A DNA stretch of 64,000 nucleotides, taken from the NCBI RefSeq assembly GCF_003173715.1, contig NZ_CP029550.1:4697501-4761500 (forward strand), written 5' to 3'. The notes under the pieces were generated by a model. The model ran no database searches. It had not been told where the DNA came from and saw nothing but the letters and a program-made list of their open reading frames with translations. Positions 63,547 through 64,000 of the stretch are shown here, piece after piece. A program made the position numbers and the translations under genes. The first letter of the stretch is position 1, and every line of letters starts with the position of its first letter. The stretch is from Methylobacterium durans (lineage in GTDB: Bacteria > Pseudomonadota > Alphaproteobacteria > Rhizobiales > Beijerinckiaceae).

Positions 63547-63564
63547 GCAATGTTACAACATTAC
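63547..63564 (-). promoter_or_regulatory. Zur-like box
   Basis: On the minus strand the site reads GTAATGTTGTAACATTGC. From memory the alphaproteobacterial Zur consensus is GTAATGTAATAACATTAC, so 15 of 18 positions agree. It is centred about 70 bases before the receptor start. Confidence 0.55.
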
Positions 63565-63820
63565 AATCAGGATATCGCCGCACGGCATCGCGGGACAGCC
63601 ATGACCCGGAGCGCCACGCCGCAGGGGGCGGGGCGGAACGGGGCGGGGCCGCCGGCGCGAGGCCTTCGGCGGTTGCGGAAGCGGATGCAGCGGACACGCG
63701 GGCGCGCTCGGTGTGGCACGTCACCGCGAACGAGGCCTCGGTCGCCGCCTCCGCTCGGGATTGGCAGCGCTTCGACACCCGTCAGGACACCCCGCCCGAC
63801 GCGTTTCGCGTGTGACCACG
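63565..63820. other. Leader between riboswitch and receptor, no gene seen
   Basis: The 256-bp stretch has no convincing gene on the minus strand; a cobalt transporter gene such as cbtB was looked for and not found. It may hold the riboswitch expression platform and the receptor promoter. Confidence 0.45.
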
Positions 63821-63992
63821 GCTGACGGCAGGTCTCCTGGCTCGCGGGTCGCCGCCCTCGCACCGTCTTCCCGGGGCAGACCCCAGTGACATGGTGGTGA
63901 AGGACTCGCCGCTCACAGTTGCGGGGGCAGCCGCGGCCTCGGGGCGAACCCTCACCGCGTTCCCTTTTGATCCCCGAAGGGAACCGTCGGGG
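63821..63992 (-). ncRNA. Cobalamin riboswitch
   Basis: Read on the minus strand, the element contains GGTTCCCTTCGGGGATC, AAAAGGGAACGCGGTGAG, GGCTGCCCCCGCAACTGTGA, GGGGTCTGCCCCGGGAAGAC and the closing box GCCAGGAGACCTGCCGTCAG, in the order of the B12 aptamer. Orientation points it at the TonB receptor. The distance to that start (about 340 bp) is long, so a separate promoter may lie between. Cobalamin binding would normally lower downstream expression. Confidence 0.9.
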
Positions 63993-64000
63993 CTGACGCT

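Noticed and set aside
63485..63820. cbtAB-type cobalt transporter gene between riboswitch and receptor
   Set aside because: No frame shows the His-rich CbtB helix; all minus-strand frames are shadow-like.

Overview
The window is GC-rich chromosomal DNA of an alphaproteobacterium. The closest match is Methylobacterium or Methylorubrum: NepR/EcfG and MucR proteins, HWE kinases, a PHA depolymerase with a phasin, a Zur-like box, SorAB-type sulfite oxidation and a complete selA/selC/selD set. This assignment is inferred from gene families; no search was run.

Layout. (1) 1-16.5 kb is accessory DNA. It holds a partial unknown gene, a SIR2-like protein, a DUF2235 hydrolase and a decayed Mu-type integrase C-terminus. 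A Tn7-like transposition operon follows (tnsA-tnsB-tnsC-tniQ, each start overlapping the previous stop), then an M23 peptidase and a second long tniQ. No CRISPR array or Cas gene is visible. (2) 16.5-21.0 kb is core: ECF sigma and anti-sigma, sorA-sorB, selD and a small secreted protein. (3) 21,030-55,614 is a genomic island of about 34.6 kb inserted in the 3' part of the selenocysteine tRNA gene. It is bounded by a 63-bp direct repeat, with a tyrosine integrase beside the intact tRNA. (4) 55.55-64 kb is core again: tRNA-Sec, selA, a ParA/ribbon-helix-helix pair, a HAD phosphatase, a DUF938 methyltransferase, a PepSY membrane protein and a TonB receptor behind a Zur-like box and a cobalamin riboswitch.

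The island is the most unusual part. It carries a compact light and stress signalling set: one reading frame fusing a NepR-like anti-sigma segment to an EcfG-type sigma factor, a bacteriophytochrome with HWE kinase and receiver, a PAS-HWE kinase, a receiver-HisKA_2 kinase, an MHYT hybrid kinase, a CHASE3 kinase with partner receiver, a stand-alone receiver and two MucR paralogs without the zinc cysteines. PHA genes, many small envelope or stress proteins and a perfect EcfG-type promoter accompany it. A primase-helicase protein and the integrase supply mobility. The island also holds 452-bp inverted repeats about 28 kb apart, a third diverged copy, and a motif (GGTACGATC) shared between these repeats and the integrase promoter. 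Two IS3 elements and one IS630 element have remodelled it: one cleanly splits a dedA gene, and another truncates a helicase next to a GIY-YIG nuclease.

At least seven genes are broken by an apparent single missing base, mostly in GC-rich runs and mostly outside the island. This pattern looks more like consensus error than decay, so those genes are annotated as probably intact.
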